The notes below the pieces were generated by a model. That model was given only the letters and a program-made list of their open reading frames with translations. It was not told where the DNA came from and searched no databases. Below, one piece after another: positions 28,841 to 37,840 of a DNA stretch of 64,000 nucleotides. A program made the position numbers and the translations under genes. Source of the DNA: an uncultured Clostridia bacterium (GTDB taxonomy: Bacteria > Bacillota > Clostridia > TANB77 > CAG-508); assembly GCA_934133175.1 (NCBI GenBank), contig CAKPAX010000001.1, forward strand, positions 33,095 to 97,094, given 5' to 3'. Within the stretch, counting starts at the first letter, position 1, and every line of letters starts with the position of its first letter.

Positions 28841-29857
28841 ATGTCAGTAAAAGTAGCCATTAATGGTTTTGGACGTATAGGACGTCTTGCATTTAGACAA
28901 ATGTTTGGAGCAGAAGGGTATGAAATAGTTGCAATAAACGACTTAACAAGCCCAGCTATGCTTGCACAATTATTAAAATATGATTCAGCACAAGGAAGAT
29001 ACGAAAAAGCAGATACAGTTGTTGCTGGAGAAGATTCTATAACAGTAGATGGAAAAACAATAAAAATATATGCAGAAAAAGATGCAAAAGATTTACCATG
29101 GGGAGAAATTGGTGTAGATGTTGTATTAGAATGTACAGGTTTCTATACATCAAAAGAAAAATCACAAGCTCATATAGATGCAGGAGCTAAAAAAGTTGTT
29201 ATTTCAGCACCAGCTGGAAAAGATTTACCAACAATAGTTTATGGAGTAAATGAAAAAACATTAACAGCAGATGAAAAAATAATATCAGCTGCATCTTGTA
29301 CAACAAACTGTTTAGCACCAATGGCAAAAGCATTAAATGATTATGCACCAATTCAATCAGGAATAATGACAACAGTACATGCTTATACAGGAGATCAAAT
29401 GCTTTTAGATGGGCCACACAGAAAAGGAGATTTAAGAAGAGCAAGAGCTGCTGCTGTGAATATAGTACCTAATTCAACAGGAGCTGCAAAAGCAATTGGA
29501 TTAGTTATACCAGAATTAAATGGTAAATTGATTGGATCTGCACAAAGAGTTCCAGTTCCAACAGGTTCAACAACAATATTAGTGGCAGTTGTAAAAGGAG
29601 AAAATATAACAGTTGATTCTATAAATGCTGCTATGAAAGCTGAAGCAAGTGAATCATTTGGATATACAGATGAATTATTAGTTTCTTCTGATGTTATAGG
29701 TATGAGATATGGATCATTATTTGATAGTACTCAAACAATGGTAACAGAAATTGGAGATGGATTATATCAAGTACAAGTAGTTTCTTGGTATGATAATGAA
29801 AATTCTTATACAAGCCAAATGGTAAGAACAATTAAATATTTTGCAGAATTAGGATAA
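28841..29857 (+). CDS. gap: Glyceraldehyde-3-phosphate dehydrogenase, type I
   Basis: A 338-residue enzyme oxidising glyceraldehyde-3-phosphate to 1,3-bisphosphoglycerate with NAD+. The Rossmann start VKVAINGFGRIGRLAFRQ, the catalytic-Cys motif SAASCTTNCLAPMAK, and RRARAAAVNIVPNSTGAAKA with WYDNENSYTSQMVR are all intact. A strong AAAGGAGG site precedes the ATG. The gene opens the glycolytic cluster gap-pgk-tpiA-gpmI, but a terminator and a pilin-like gene separate it from pgk, so it is probably transcribed alone from the promoter at 28749. Confidence 0.98.
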   Translation: MSVKVAINGFGRIGRLAFRQMFGAEGYEIVAINDLTSPAMLAQLLKYDSAQGRYEKADTVVAGEDSITVDGKTIKIYAEKDAKDLPWGEIGVDVVLECTGFYTSKEKSQAHIDAGAKKVVISAPAGKDLPTIVYGVNEKTLTADEKIISAASCTTNCLAPMAKALNDYAPIQSGIMTTVHAYTGDQMLLDGPHRKGDLRRARAAAVNIVPNSTGAAKAIGLVIPELNGKLIGSAQRVPVPTGSTTILVAVVKGENITVDSINAAMKAEASESFGYTDELLVSSDVIGMRYGSLFDSTQTMVTEIGDGLYQVQVVSWYDNENSYTSQMVRTIKYFAELG

Positions 29858-29917
29858 TATTAAATATACAAAAGAGGAGCATAATAATGAATATAATGGA
29901 GATAATATCCATATGAA

Positions 29918-29972
29918 TAAAAAGATAACAATAAAGCCTATAGAAATATAGGTTTTTGTTGTTATCTTTTTT
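29918..29972 (+). terminator. Nested hairpin terminator after gap
   Basis: An outer stem AAAAAGATAACAA / TTGTTATCTTTTT encloses a second stem CCTATA / TATAGG, followed by a T-run. Just upstream, 29894-29911 contains a short palindrome (GGAGATAATATCC core). Confidence 0.85.
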
Positions 29973-30057
29973 GCTTTTTTAATTATTTTTAATATAAAGG
30001 TAAAATGAGTTATTAATTTTAAAGTATAAATATGATAAAATAAAAGGAGAAAATTTT

Positions 30058-31539
30058 ATGAAACAAAATAACAGAAGACTAGATAAAGGTATAACATTAA
30101 TAGCATTAGTAATAACAATAATAGTATTATTAATATTAGCAGGAGTAGCAATAAGCATGTTAACAGGAGAAAATGGAATATTAAAACAGGCAACAAGTGC
30201 AAAAAATACAACAGATAAGTCAGAATTTGAAGAGCAAGTAAAATTAGCAGTAATGGCATCAAAGGTAAATGATAAAGGAGCAATAGATTTAACCACATTA
30301 GAAGCAGAAATAGGAAAAATAAAAGGAACAGAAATAACAAAAAATGGAACAGATAATAGTTTACCTTGGACAGTAAAGAAAGGAAGTTATGAGGTAACAA
30401 TAACATCAGAAGGAACAATAACATCAAACACAACAGGAAAAGATGAACAAGTTGTTGAATCAGAGGTTATGAAACAAGCTAAAGGAGCAATGCCAGAAGG
30501 AGCATCCATAGACTCAACAACAAATGAGAATACAGGAATAGTAATGATTGATAGTAAGCAAAACGAGTGGGTATGGATAGAAGTGCCAGCAACAGTATTT
30601 GCAACTGCAACAAATAATACAGATTACGAGAATATAAAAGCAGATTTAATAGAATATGTAAAAGATTATAGAGAAGAAGGATATTCAGATGAATGGTATG
30701 CAAAAGTTAATAATAGTAAATTTATAACAGCAAATACAGAGGGAATAACAGATGAACAAAAGTTGTTAAGTAATGGATGTGGGTTAACTTATGATCAATA
30801 TAATGAAAAATATAACAAAATGTTAAGTAGTATATATACCAATAAAGGGTTTTATATAGGAAGATATGAAACAGGAGATGGTACTGCAACCAAAAACAAT
30901 ATAAGTAGAAGTAATGCAAATAGAGCTGGAACAGTAGATGAAATTGCTAATGTAGATAATGAAGGGGTTATCAAAGAAAATCAAATGCCATATAATTATG
31001 TTTATTGTAAAGAGGCAGAAATAGTTGCTGAAAGGTTTGCAACAACTGGAAAAACAAGTAGTTTAATGTTTGGAATACAATGGGATTTGGTATGTAAGTT
31101 TTTAGAAGTGAAAGGCAATTGGGATACAAGTACAAATACAGCACAATATTATATAAAATCAAATAGTACAGATTGGGGAAATTATAAAAATAGTACTATT
31201 ACATTAAATCAAGGAAAATATTTTACATCTGCAAGTAATTCATGGGCTGCAATAAATGTTGATGAAAAAAATTATGTAAAGAATTCGTCAAAAATACAAA
31301 ACTCATCTATATTATTAACAACAGGATCTAGTGAAAATACTAAAAAAATGAATATATATGATTTAGCTGGAAATGTTGTAGAAAGAACACTAGAAAAAGC
31401 AGATAAAGAAAGAAATGTTTGTAGTGAGAGAGGAGGACATTTATACGTAAATGGATCAGAAAATTCAGTTTCCTGTCGTTATGATGATTATACTGATACA
31501 AGTGATTTACTTTTTGGATTTCGTGTGGCACTTTATTAA
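30058..31539 (+). CDS. Pilin-like surface protein with FGE/C-type-lectin-like domain
   Basis: A 493-residue intact protein. Basic leader, then GITLIALVITIIVLLILAG as in the gene at 11005, with a shared LTGENGILKQAT segment after the helix. From about residue 160 the protein follows a formylglycine-generating-enzyme/C-type-lectin layout: EWVWIEVPATVFA, GFYIGRYETGDG, MPYNYVYCKEAE, IYDLAGNVVERTLE, SERGGHLY and the terminal GFRVALY. Such folds display variable surface loops for binding. The last 110 nt use codons unlike the rest of the window (CGT for Arg; nine consecutive codons ending in T or C at 31471-31497). It lies between gap and pgk and is flanked by terminators, consistent with an inserted monocistronic gene. 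Confidence 0.75.
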   Translation: MKQNNRRLDKGITLIALVITIIVLLILAGVAISMLTGENGILKQATSAKNTTDKSEFEEQVKLAVMASKVNDKGAIDLTTLEAEIGKIKGTEITKNGTDNSLPWTVKKGSYEVTITSEGTITSNTTGKDEQVVESEVMKQAKGAMPEGASIDSTTNENTGIVMIDSKQNEWVWIEVPATVFATATNNTDYENIKADLIEYVKDYREEGYSDEWYAKVNNSKFITANTEGITDEQKLLSNGCGLTYDQYNEKYNKMLSSIYTNKGFYIGRYETGDGTATKNNISRSNANRAGTVDEIANVDNEGVIKENQMPYNYVYCKEAEIVAERFATTGKTSSLMFGIQWDLVCKFLEVKGNWDTSTNTAQYYIKSNSTDWGNYKNSTITLNQGKYFTSASNSWAAINVDEKNYVKNSSKIQNSSILLTTGSSENTKKMNIYDLAGNVVERTLEKADKERNVCSERGGHLYVNGSENSVSCRYDDYTDTSDLLFGFRVALY

Positions 31540-31612
31540 TTAATAAAAATAATTATTTGTAAAAAAAATAATTTAATAATAAAATAAATAATCAAAAATA
31601 AAATATAAAAAC

Positions 31613-31643
31613 CCAAAGAACACTTGAAAAGTGTTCTTTTTTG
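31613..31643 (+). terminator. Rho-independent terminator
   Basis: An 11-bp stem AAAGAACACTT (31615-31625) with AAGTGTTCTTT (31629-31639), GAA loop, T-run following. It ends the pilin-like gene. Confidence 0.9.
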
Positions 31644-31703
31644 GTATAGAATTGAATTGTTAAAACGAAATTATGGAATAATAATGTTTAAGGAGGAGTT
31701 TTT

Positions 31704-32888
31704 ATGAATAAAAAAACTATAAGAGATATTGATTTAAAAGGAAAAAAAGTTTTAGTAAGATGTGATTTTAATGTCCCAATGGATGAAAATCAAAATATAA
31801 CAGACAATAGAAGAATAGTAGCAGCTATTCCAACAATAAAATATTTATTAGAAAACAATTGTGCAATTATATTATGCTCACATTTAGGAAGACCTAAGGG
31901 AGAATTTAAACCAGAATTTTCACTAAAACCAGTAGCAAAAGAATTATCAAGATTATTAGATATAGATGTAAAAATGGCTAAAGATGTTATAGGAGAAGAT
32001 GCTAAAAAATTAGCTTCTAATTTACAACAAGGAGAAATAATGCTTCTTGAAAATGTTAGATTTCACAGAGAAGAAACAGATAATGATGAAAATTTTGCTA
32101 AAGAACTAGCAAGTTTAGCAGAAATATTTGTAAATGATGCTTTTGGAGCAGCACATAGAGCACATGCTTCAACAGCGGGTGTTGCTAAATTTTTACCAGC
32201 AGTATCAGGATTTTTAATTGAAAAAGAATTAAATTTCTTAGGAAATGCTATAACAAACCCAGAAAGACCTTTTGTTGCAATATTAGGTGGCGCAAAAGTT
32301 TCAGATAAAATTGGAGTTATAGATAGCTTATTAGAAAAAGTAGATACATTAATGATTGGTGGAGGTATGGCATATACTTTCTTCAAGGCACAAGGATATA
32401 ATGTAGGAAATTCTATATGTGAAGAAGATAAATTGGATTTAGCTAAAGAAGCAATGGAAAAAGCTAAAGCAAAAGGTGTAAAATTATTATTACCAATAGA
32501 TACAAAAATAGGAAAAGAATTTAAACCAGATACAGAAAGTAAAACAGTTGCTTGGACAGAAATTCCTGATGGATGGGAAGGATTTGACATTGGAGAAAAA
32601 ACAATAGAAATGTTTGCAGAAGAATTAAAAACAGCCAAAACAGTTATATGGAATGGACCTTTAGGATTATTTGAATTTGATCAATTTGCAATAGGAACAA
32701 ATGCTATAGCAAAAATACTAGCAGATTTAGATGCAACAACAATAATTGGTGGTGGAGATTCAGCAGCTGCAGTAGAAAAAATTGGATTATCAGATAAAAT
32801 GACACATATCTCAACAGGTGGTGGAGCATCACTTGAATTCTTAGAAGGTAAAAAATTACCAGGAATAGAAGCTTTACAAGACAAATAG
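31704..32888 (+). CDS. pgk: Phosphoglycerate kinase
   Basis: A 394-residue enzyme making ATP from 1,3-bisphosphoglycerate. The motifs LVRCDFNVPMD (substrate-binding N-domain), SHLGRPKG, NDAFGAAHRAHAST and the C-terminal GGGDSAAAVEK / STGGGASLEFLEGK nucleotide site are intact. The length is normal. It begins a tight run pgk - NUDIX - kinase-like - tpiA - gpmI, with spacings of 2-21 nt, so these are probably co-transcribed. An AAGGAGG site precedes the ATG. Confidence 0.98.
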   Translation: MNKKTIRDIDLKGKKVLVRCDFNVPMDENQNITDNRRIVAAIPTIKYLLENNCAIILCSHLGRPKGEFKPEFSLKPVAKELSRLLDIDVKMAKDVIGEDAKKLASNLQQGEIMLLENVRFHREETDNDENFAKELASLAEIFVNDAFGAAHRAHASTAGVAKFLPAVSGFLIEKELNFLGNAITNPERPFVAILGGAKVSDKIGVIDSLLEKVDTLMIGGGMAYTFFKAQGYNVGNSICEEDKLDLAKEAMEKAKAKGVKLLLPIDTKIGKEFKPDTESKTVAWTEIPDGWEGFDIGEKTIEMFAEELKTAKTVIWNGPLGLFEFDQFAIGTNAIAKILADLDATTIIGGGDSAAAVEKIGLSDKMTHISTGGGASLEFLEGKKLPGIEALQDK

Positions 32889-32906
32889 AATTGAAGGGAA
32901 AATTAT

Positions 32907-33506
32907 ATGAAGAATATCAAAGGACCAAGTACAAATGAAGTATATTACAAAATGTATGATATTAATGGTAATTTAAAAGGAAAAATAGAAAAAAGTAAAG
33001 AAAAAGATATACAAAATAATATGTGGCTTAGAGGAGTAAGTTGTTTTGTTCTTAATGAAAATAATCAAGTATTAATAGAAAAAAGAACAAACAAAGGGCT
33101 TACTCCTGGTAAGCTTGATTTGTGTTCCGGACATATTGATGATGACGAAGTACCTACACAAGCAATAATAAGAGAGTTAAGAGAAGAATTAGGAATTCCT
33201 CTTGAAGAATCAATAAATGTAGTTAAATTAACAGAAAGACCAGAAGCATTGATATTTGAAAGTTCAGGAAAAAACAAAAACTTTTTAATAGATTTTTATT
33301 GTTTAAAAAGAAATAAATCGAATGTAACTATTCAAAAACAGGAAGTGGCTGATATAGCTTGGATTGATTTAGAAAAAGCTTTTAAGTTAATAGAAACTGG
33401 AAATACAAAATTTCCAAGTGGAGAAAATTATAAGAAAATATTTGAGAAGGTACGAGAATTAATAGATTCAAGAGAAATAGCAGAAGAAGATGGAGCAAGA
33501 GATTAA
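32907..33506 (+). CDS. NUDIX hydrolase
   Basis: A 199-residue protein with a clear NUDIX box, GHIDDDEVPTQAIIRELREELGI (about residues 74-96; the canonical G-x5-E-x7-REUXEE-x-G-U has D in place of the first E). The surrounding SCFVLNENNQVLIEKRTNKGLTPGKLDL resembles the isopentenyl-diphosphate isomerase/YfcD-type NUDIX group more than nucleotide-sanitising forms. The substrate cannot be deduced. It sits in the pgk-tpiA operon with a GAAGGGAAA ribosome site. Confidence 0.8.
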   Translation: MKNIKGPSTNEVYYKMYDINGNLKGKIEKSKEKDIQNNMWLRGVSCFVLNENNQVLIEKRTNKGLTPGKLDLCSGHIDDDEVPTQAIIRELREELGIPLEESINVVKLTERPEALIFESSGKNKNFLIDFYCLKRNKSNVTIQKQEVADIAWIDLEKAFKLIETGNTKFPSGENYKKIFEKVRELIDSREIAEEDGARD

Positions 33507-33527
33507 TTGATATGAAAGGAATAAAAA

Positions 33528-34088
33528 ATGATAGTAACATTATCAGGAATAACAGGAATAGGAAAATCTTTTTTTAAAAATGTAATTGTAGATGAACTAA
33601 AATTTAAAAATATGGTAATAGTTACAACAAGAGCAAAAAGAAAAAATGAAATAGATGGTATAGATAAAAACTTTGTTTCAAATGAACAATTTGAAATGTT
33701 AAAATCTAATAATGAAATTGCTGTTGATTTTAATTTTTTGGGTTCAAAATATGGGTATAAGGTAAATGATTTAAAATTAGATGAAAATCAAGTTACAGAA
33801 GTACATTATAATACAATATATGAGTTTAAGAAAAATGCAAAAAATGTATTTGCAATATATATGATTCCATCAGATTTTGAAAGAGCAAAAAAAGAACTTT
33901 TAAAAAGAGAGTTACCTAAAGATGTAGAAGAAAAAAGGTTAAAGGAAATAGAAGAACATATAAAAGAATTTAATTCTAACAAAGAGCTTCAAAAACAGTT
34001 TGATTACATATTTATAAATGACTATACAGAAAATTCAAAAAATAAATTACTAGATGTTATAAGACAAAGATTAAAAGGAGAGATGTAA
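33528..34088 (+). CDS. Guanylate-kinase-like P-loop protein
   Basis: A 186-residue protein whose N-terminal P-loop (LSGITGIGKSFFKN) and following TTRAKRKNEIDGIDKNFVSNEQFEML segment match guanylate kinase, in which TTR and the GVDY-type segment bind GMP. The rest is divergent, and the usual YGT/S segment appears as SKYGYKV, so substrate preference may differ. Nucleoside monophosphate kinase activity is likely but not certain. It is encoded between the NUDIX gene and tpiA; the tpiA start follows its stop by 1 nt. Confidence 0.65.
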   Translation: MIVTLSGITGIGKSFFKNVIVDELKFKNMVIVTTRAKRKNEIDGIDKNFVSNEQFEMLKSNNEIAVDFNFLGSKYGYKVNDLKLDENQVTEVHYNTIYEFKKNAKNVFAIYMIPSDFERAKKELLKRELPKDVEEKRLKEIEEHIKEFNSNKELQKQFDYIFINDYTENSKNKLLDVIRQRLKGEM

Positions 34089-34089
34089 T

Positions 34090-34839
34090 ATGAGAAAAAA
34101 AGTAATTGCAGGAAATTGGAAAATGAATATGCTTCCTAATGAGGCTATGGCATTTATCGAAGAATTAGCTCCATTAGTAAAAAATACAGAAAATGAAGTA
34201 ATTCTTTGTGTTCCATACACAGATTTATTTTATAGTTTACTTACAGCACAAGAAACGAACATAAAAATAGGAGCACAAAATATGCATTTTGAAGAATCAG
34301 GAGCATATACAGGAGAAGTATCTGGAAAGATGCTAAAATCAATTGGAGTAGAATATGTAATTATAGGTCACTCTGAAAGAAGACAATATTTTGCTGAAAC
34401 AGATGAAAGTGTAAATAAAAAAATAAAAGCAGCATTTTTAAATGGATTAAAGCCAATAGTTTGTGTTGGTGAAACATTAGAACAAAGAGAAGAAGGAAAA
34501 ACAGTAGAAATTATCACAAAACAAACACAACTTGCTTTAGATGGATTAACTAATGAACAAGTAGAAAATACTATAATAGCGTATGAGCCAATATGGGCAA
34601 TAGGAACAGGAAAAACAGCAACAGCAGAAGATGCAAATAATAGTATTAAAGAAATAAGAAATAAAATTGGAAAAATATATGGACAAAATACTGCAGACAG
34701 AGTTATAATACAGTATGGCGGTAGCGTTAAGTCATCAAATGCAAAAGAATTATTTGAGATGTCAGATATAGATGGTGGCTTAGTTGGTGGAGCTAGTTTG
34801 AAAGCAGAAGAATTTTCAAAAATAGTAAACTATAAATAA
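34090..34839 (+). CDS. tpiA: Triosephosphate isomerase
   Basis: A 249-residue TIM-barrel enzyme interconverting dihydroxyacetone phosphate and glyceraldehyde-3-phosphate. GNWKMN (catalytic Lys), IGHSERR (catalytic His), AYEPIWAIGTGKTA (catalytic Glu and flexible loop 6) and YGGSVKSSNAKEL are all present. The start is tightly coupled to the preceding kinase-like gene. Confidence 0.98.
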   Translation: MRKKVIAGNWKMNMLPNEAMAFIEELAPLVKNTENEVILCVPYTDLFYSLLTAQETNIKIGAQNMHFEESGAYTGEVSGKMLKSIGVEYVIIGHSERRQYFAETDESVNKKIKAAFLNGLKPIVCVGETLEQREEGKTVEIITKQTQLALDGLTNEQVENTIIAYEPIWAIGTGKTATAEDANNSIKEIRNKIGKIYGQNTADRVIIQYGGSVKSSNAKELFEMSDIDGGLVGGASLKAEEFSKIVNYK

Positions 34840-34858
34840 TAGAAAGAGGTAAAAACAT

Positions 34859-36394
34859 ATGAATGAAAAAGTGAAAATGCTTATGATATTAGATGGTTTT
34901 GGAATTAATCCAAACAAAGAAGGTAATGCTATAGCATTAGCTAATACACCTAATATAGACAAACTAATGAAAAAATATCCAGTTGCAGAAATACACACAA
35001 GCGGAGCTGATGTTGGACTTCCAGAGGGACAAATGGGAAATTCGGAAGTTGGACACACAAATATAGGAGCTGGAAGAATTGTATATCAAGAATTAACAAG
35101 AATAACAAAATCAATAGAAGATGGTGACTTTTTTACAAATCAAGAATTTATTGAAGCAATAGATAATTGCAAGAAGAATAATTCTAAACTACACATTTTA
35201 GGATTAGTATCTGACGGTGGAGTTCATAGTCACATAAGGCATTTATATGGATTATTAGAAATGGCAAAAAGAAGAGATTTTGAAGATGTTTATATTCACT
35301 GTTTCTTAGATGGAAGAGATACACCACCAGCATCTGCTGAAACATATATAATGAAATTAGAAGAAAAAATGAGAGAAAAAGGCGTAGGAAAAATAGCAAG
35401 TATTTCTGGAAGATTTTACGCAATGGATAGAGATAAAAGATGGGAAAGAGTTAAAAAATGTTATGATGCCATTGTAAATGGAGAAGGAAATAAATCTGGA
35501 TCTGCAATATCTGCAATAGAAAGTTCATATCAAAAAGAAGTATTTGATGAATTTGTAGAACCAACATTAATTTGTAATGGAGATACACCAATTGCAACAA
35601 TAGGTGAAAATGATTCAGTAATATTCTTTAACTTTAGACCAGACAGAGCAAGAGAAATAACAAGAGCATTAGTAGATCCAAATTTTGATGGATTTGAAAA
35701 TAAAGACTTAAACTTATTCTTTGTATGTTTTACAAGTTATGATGAAACAATGCCAAATGTAAGAATTGCATTTAAAAAAGACCCTTTAGTAAATACATTT
35801 GGAGAAGTGGTAAGTAAAAAAGGTTATACTCAACTTCGTATAGCAGAAACAGAAAAATATGCACATGTAACATTTTTCTTTAATGGTGGAGAAGAAAAAC
35901 AATATGAAGGTGAAGACAGAATACTAATACCATCACCTAAAGTTGAAACATATGATATGAAACCAGAAATGAGTGCATATGAAGTAACAGAAAAAGTAGT
36001 AGATGCGATAAATAGTCAAAAATATAATGCAATAATATTAAATTATGCTAATCCAGATATGGTAGGACACACAGGAAGTTTAGATGCTGCTATAAAAGCA
36101 ATAGAAACAATAGATGAATGTGTTGGAAAAGTAGTAGAAGCTATATTAAATAATGATGGGACACTTCTAATTACAGCAGATCATGGAAACTCAGAACAAA
36201 TGATAGATTATAAAACAGGAGAACCACACACAGCACACACAACAAATCAAGTACCAATAATATTAGTAAGTAATGATAATAAATATAAAATTAAAACAGG
36301 AAGATTAGCTGATTTAGCACCAACACTTTTAGAATTAATGAATATTGAAAAGCCAAAAGAAATGACAGGAAATAGTTTATTAATAAAGGAATAA
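34859..36394 (+). CDS. gpmI: 2,3-bisphosphoglycerate-independent phosphoglycerate mutase
   Basis: A 511-residue two-metal (Mn) enzyme interconverting 3- and 2-phosphoglycerate. MLMILDGFGINP, the phosphoserine segment GQMGNSEVGHTNIGAGR, HSHIRHLYGLL, FLDGRDTPP, and the metal ligands in NYANPDMVGHTG and ADHGNSEQM are intact. Length typical. It closes the glycolytic run; no enolase gene follows. The next gene starts within 1 nt of its stop. Confidence 0.97.
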   Translation: MNEKVKMLMILDGFGINPNKEGNAIALANTPNIDKLMKKYPVAEIHTSGADVGLPEGQMGNSEVGHTNIGAGRIVYQELTRITKSIEDGDFFTNQEFIEAIDNCKKNNSKLHILGLVSDGGVHSHIRHLYGLLEMAKRRDFEDVYIHCFLDGRDTPPASAETYIMKLEEKMREKGVGKIASISGRFYAMDRDKRWERVKKCYDAIVNGEGNKSGSAISAIESSYQKEVFDEFVEPTLICNGDTPIATIGENDSVIFFNFRPDRAREITRALVDPNFDGFENKDLNLFFVCFTSYDETMPNVRIAFKKDPLVNTFGEVVSKKGYTQLRIAETEKYAHVTFFFNGGEEKQYEGEDRILIPSPKVETYDMKPEMSAYEVTEKVVDAINSQKYNAIILNYANPDMVGHTGSLDAAIKAIETIDECVGKVVEAILNNDGTLLITADHGNSEQMIDYKTGEPHTAHTTNQVPIILVSNDNKYKIKTGRLADLAPTLLELMNIEKPKEMTGNSLLIKE

Positions 36395-37069
36395 GTGATT
36401 TTTATGTTACGTCATACAAAAAAGATAAAAGAAAAATATGAGGATATACAAAAAAGATTATTTTATATGATACCTGAAAAATGGGATAAACTATATTTAT
36501 ATGCTTCAGTTATAGATCAATTTCAAAAAGTACAAACAGGAGAATTATTTTTCTATTATATTCCAAGAGGAATATTAAAGAAAAATCCTGTAAATGTATA
36601 CGAAATTCCATCAAAATTTAACATAGAAGAAAATGAATATATGAATGTTGTTGATATGTTATATGAAAGTATTAAATCATTAAGAGAAGAGTTTAGAACA
36701 ACAGGTCAAGAATTATGGAGTAATATAACAATATCAATAGAAAATACAAAATTTAAAATAGAATTTAATTATGATAAATTACAAGGAAGCGAATATTCAA
36801 GTTATGAAAGGCATATAATTTGGAGATATAAATATTTAGGTTTAGAATTAGAACACATGAATAAAGAAGAAAGAAATATAATAAAAAGATATTTGGCTGA
36901 TACACAATATATAAAAACAAAAGTTGAAACATATGAAGAAGGTATATATATTAATGATGTAAAAAATATTATTGATTACGATACAGAAACATATGAAACA
37001 AATAAAAATATAGAGTATGTATCAGATAAAGAAAATAAATCTAACAAAAATCAAATTTTAAAATATTAA
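36395..37069 (+). CDS. YezG/DUF600-like protein (immunity-protein family)
   Basis: A 224-residue cytosolic protein. The first 100 residues (KEKYEDIQKRLFYMIPEKWDKLYLYASV, FYYIPRGI, then REEFRTTGQELWSNITISIENTKFKIEFNYDKL) match the YezG/DUF600 pattern of proteins that act as immunity partners for polymorphic or LXG-type toxins. A charged C-terminal extension (about 150-224) is unusual. No toxin gene is adjacent, so this may be an orphan immunity gene or a protein with another job. The GTG at 36395 follows AAAGGA with short spacing; ATG 36404 is an alternative start. Confidence 0.55.
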   Translation: MIFMLRHTKKIKEKYEDIQKRLFYMIPEKWDKLYLYASVIDQFQKVQTGELFFYYIPRGILKKNPVNVYEIPSKFNIEENEYMNVVDMLYESIKSLREEFRTTGQELWSNITISIENTKFKIEFNYDKLQGSEYSSYERHIIWRYKYLGLELEHMNKEERNIIKRYLADTQYIKTKVETYEEGIYINDVKNIIDYDTETYETNKNIEYVSDKENKSNKNQILKY

Positions 37070-37090
37070 ATATGGAAGGAGCAAAAAAAG

Positions 37091-37783
37091 ATGATTTATT
37101 CAAAAGAATTAGAAGGAATGTGCGTAGTAGCAAAAGGAGTTGACCATGGGCCAGCACCAATACCAGAAGAAGGAAAATGGGTTAAAGCAAAAGATATAAA
37201 AGATATTTCAGGTTTAACACATGGTATTGGATGGTGTGCACCACAACAAGGAGCTTGTAAATTAACATTAAATGTAAAAGACGGAATTATTCAAGAAGCT
37301 TTAATAGAAACAGTTGGATGTTCAGGAATGACACACTCAGCTGCAATGGCAGGAGAAATTTTAACAGGAAAAACAATATTAGAAGCATTAAATACAGACT
37401 TAGTTTGTGATGCTATAAATACTGCTATGAGAGAATTATTCTTACAAATAGTATATGGAAGAACACAAACAGCTTTCTCTGAAGGAGGATTACCAGTAGG
37501 AGCAGGACTAGAAGACTTAGGAAAAGGACATACAAGTCAAGTAGGTACAATATATTCAAGCTCTTTAAAAGGACCAAGATACTTAAATTTAGCAGAAGGA
37601 TATATTGTTGAAATTGGTTTAGATAAAGATGACCAAATAATTGGTTATAAATATGTTCATTTAGGAAAAATGATGGATAATATAAAAGCAGGAATTGATC
37701 CTAAAGAAGCAATTGAAAAAGCTTCTGGTACATATGGAAGATTTGATGAAGCTGTTAAGAAAATAGATCCACGTCAAGAATAA
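37091..37783 (+). CDS. NifU-like iron-sulfur scaffold protein
   Basis: A 230-residue protein with an IscU/NifU N-terminal-like core: GWCAPQQGACKLTLNVKDG, ETVGCSGMTHSAAMAGEILTGKTILEAL, containing conserved Cys residues for cluster assembly. In many Clostridia and other anaerobes this form is encoded immediately before a GGGtGRT protein, as here. It is therefore likely to handle an Fe-S cluster in concert with that partner; the precise target is unknown. An ATGGAAGGAG ribosome region precedes the ATG. Confidence 0.8.
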   Translation: MIYSKELEGMCVVAKGVDHGPAPIPEEGKWVKAKDIKDISGLTHGIGWCAPQQGACKLTLNVKDGIIQEALIETVGCSGMTHSAAMAGEILTGKTILEALNTDLVCDAINTAMRELFLQIVYGRTQTAFSEGGLPVGAGLEDLGKGHTSQVGTIYSSSLKGPRYLNLAEGYIVEIGLDKDDQIIGYKYVHLGKMMDNIKAGIDPKEAIEKASGTYGRFDEAVKKIDPRQE

Positions 37784-37840
37784 TATTGATGTGAAATACA
37801 GTAATAGATAATGTAAAATAATATTAGGGAGGAATAAAAG

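Noticed and set aside
32063..32638. 191-residue minus-strand ORF inside pgk
   Set aside because: Antisense shadow of pgk; low-complexity product.
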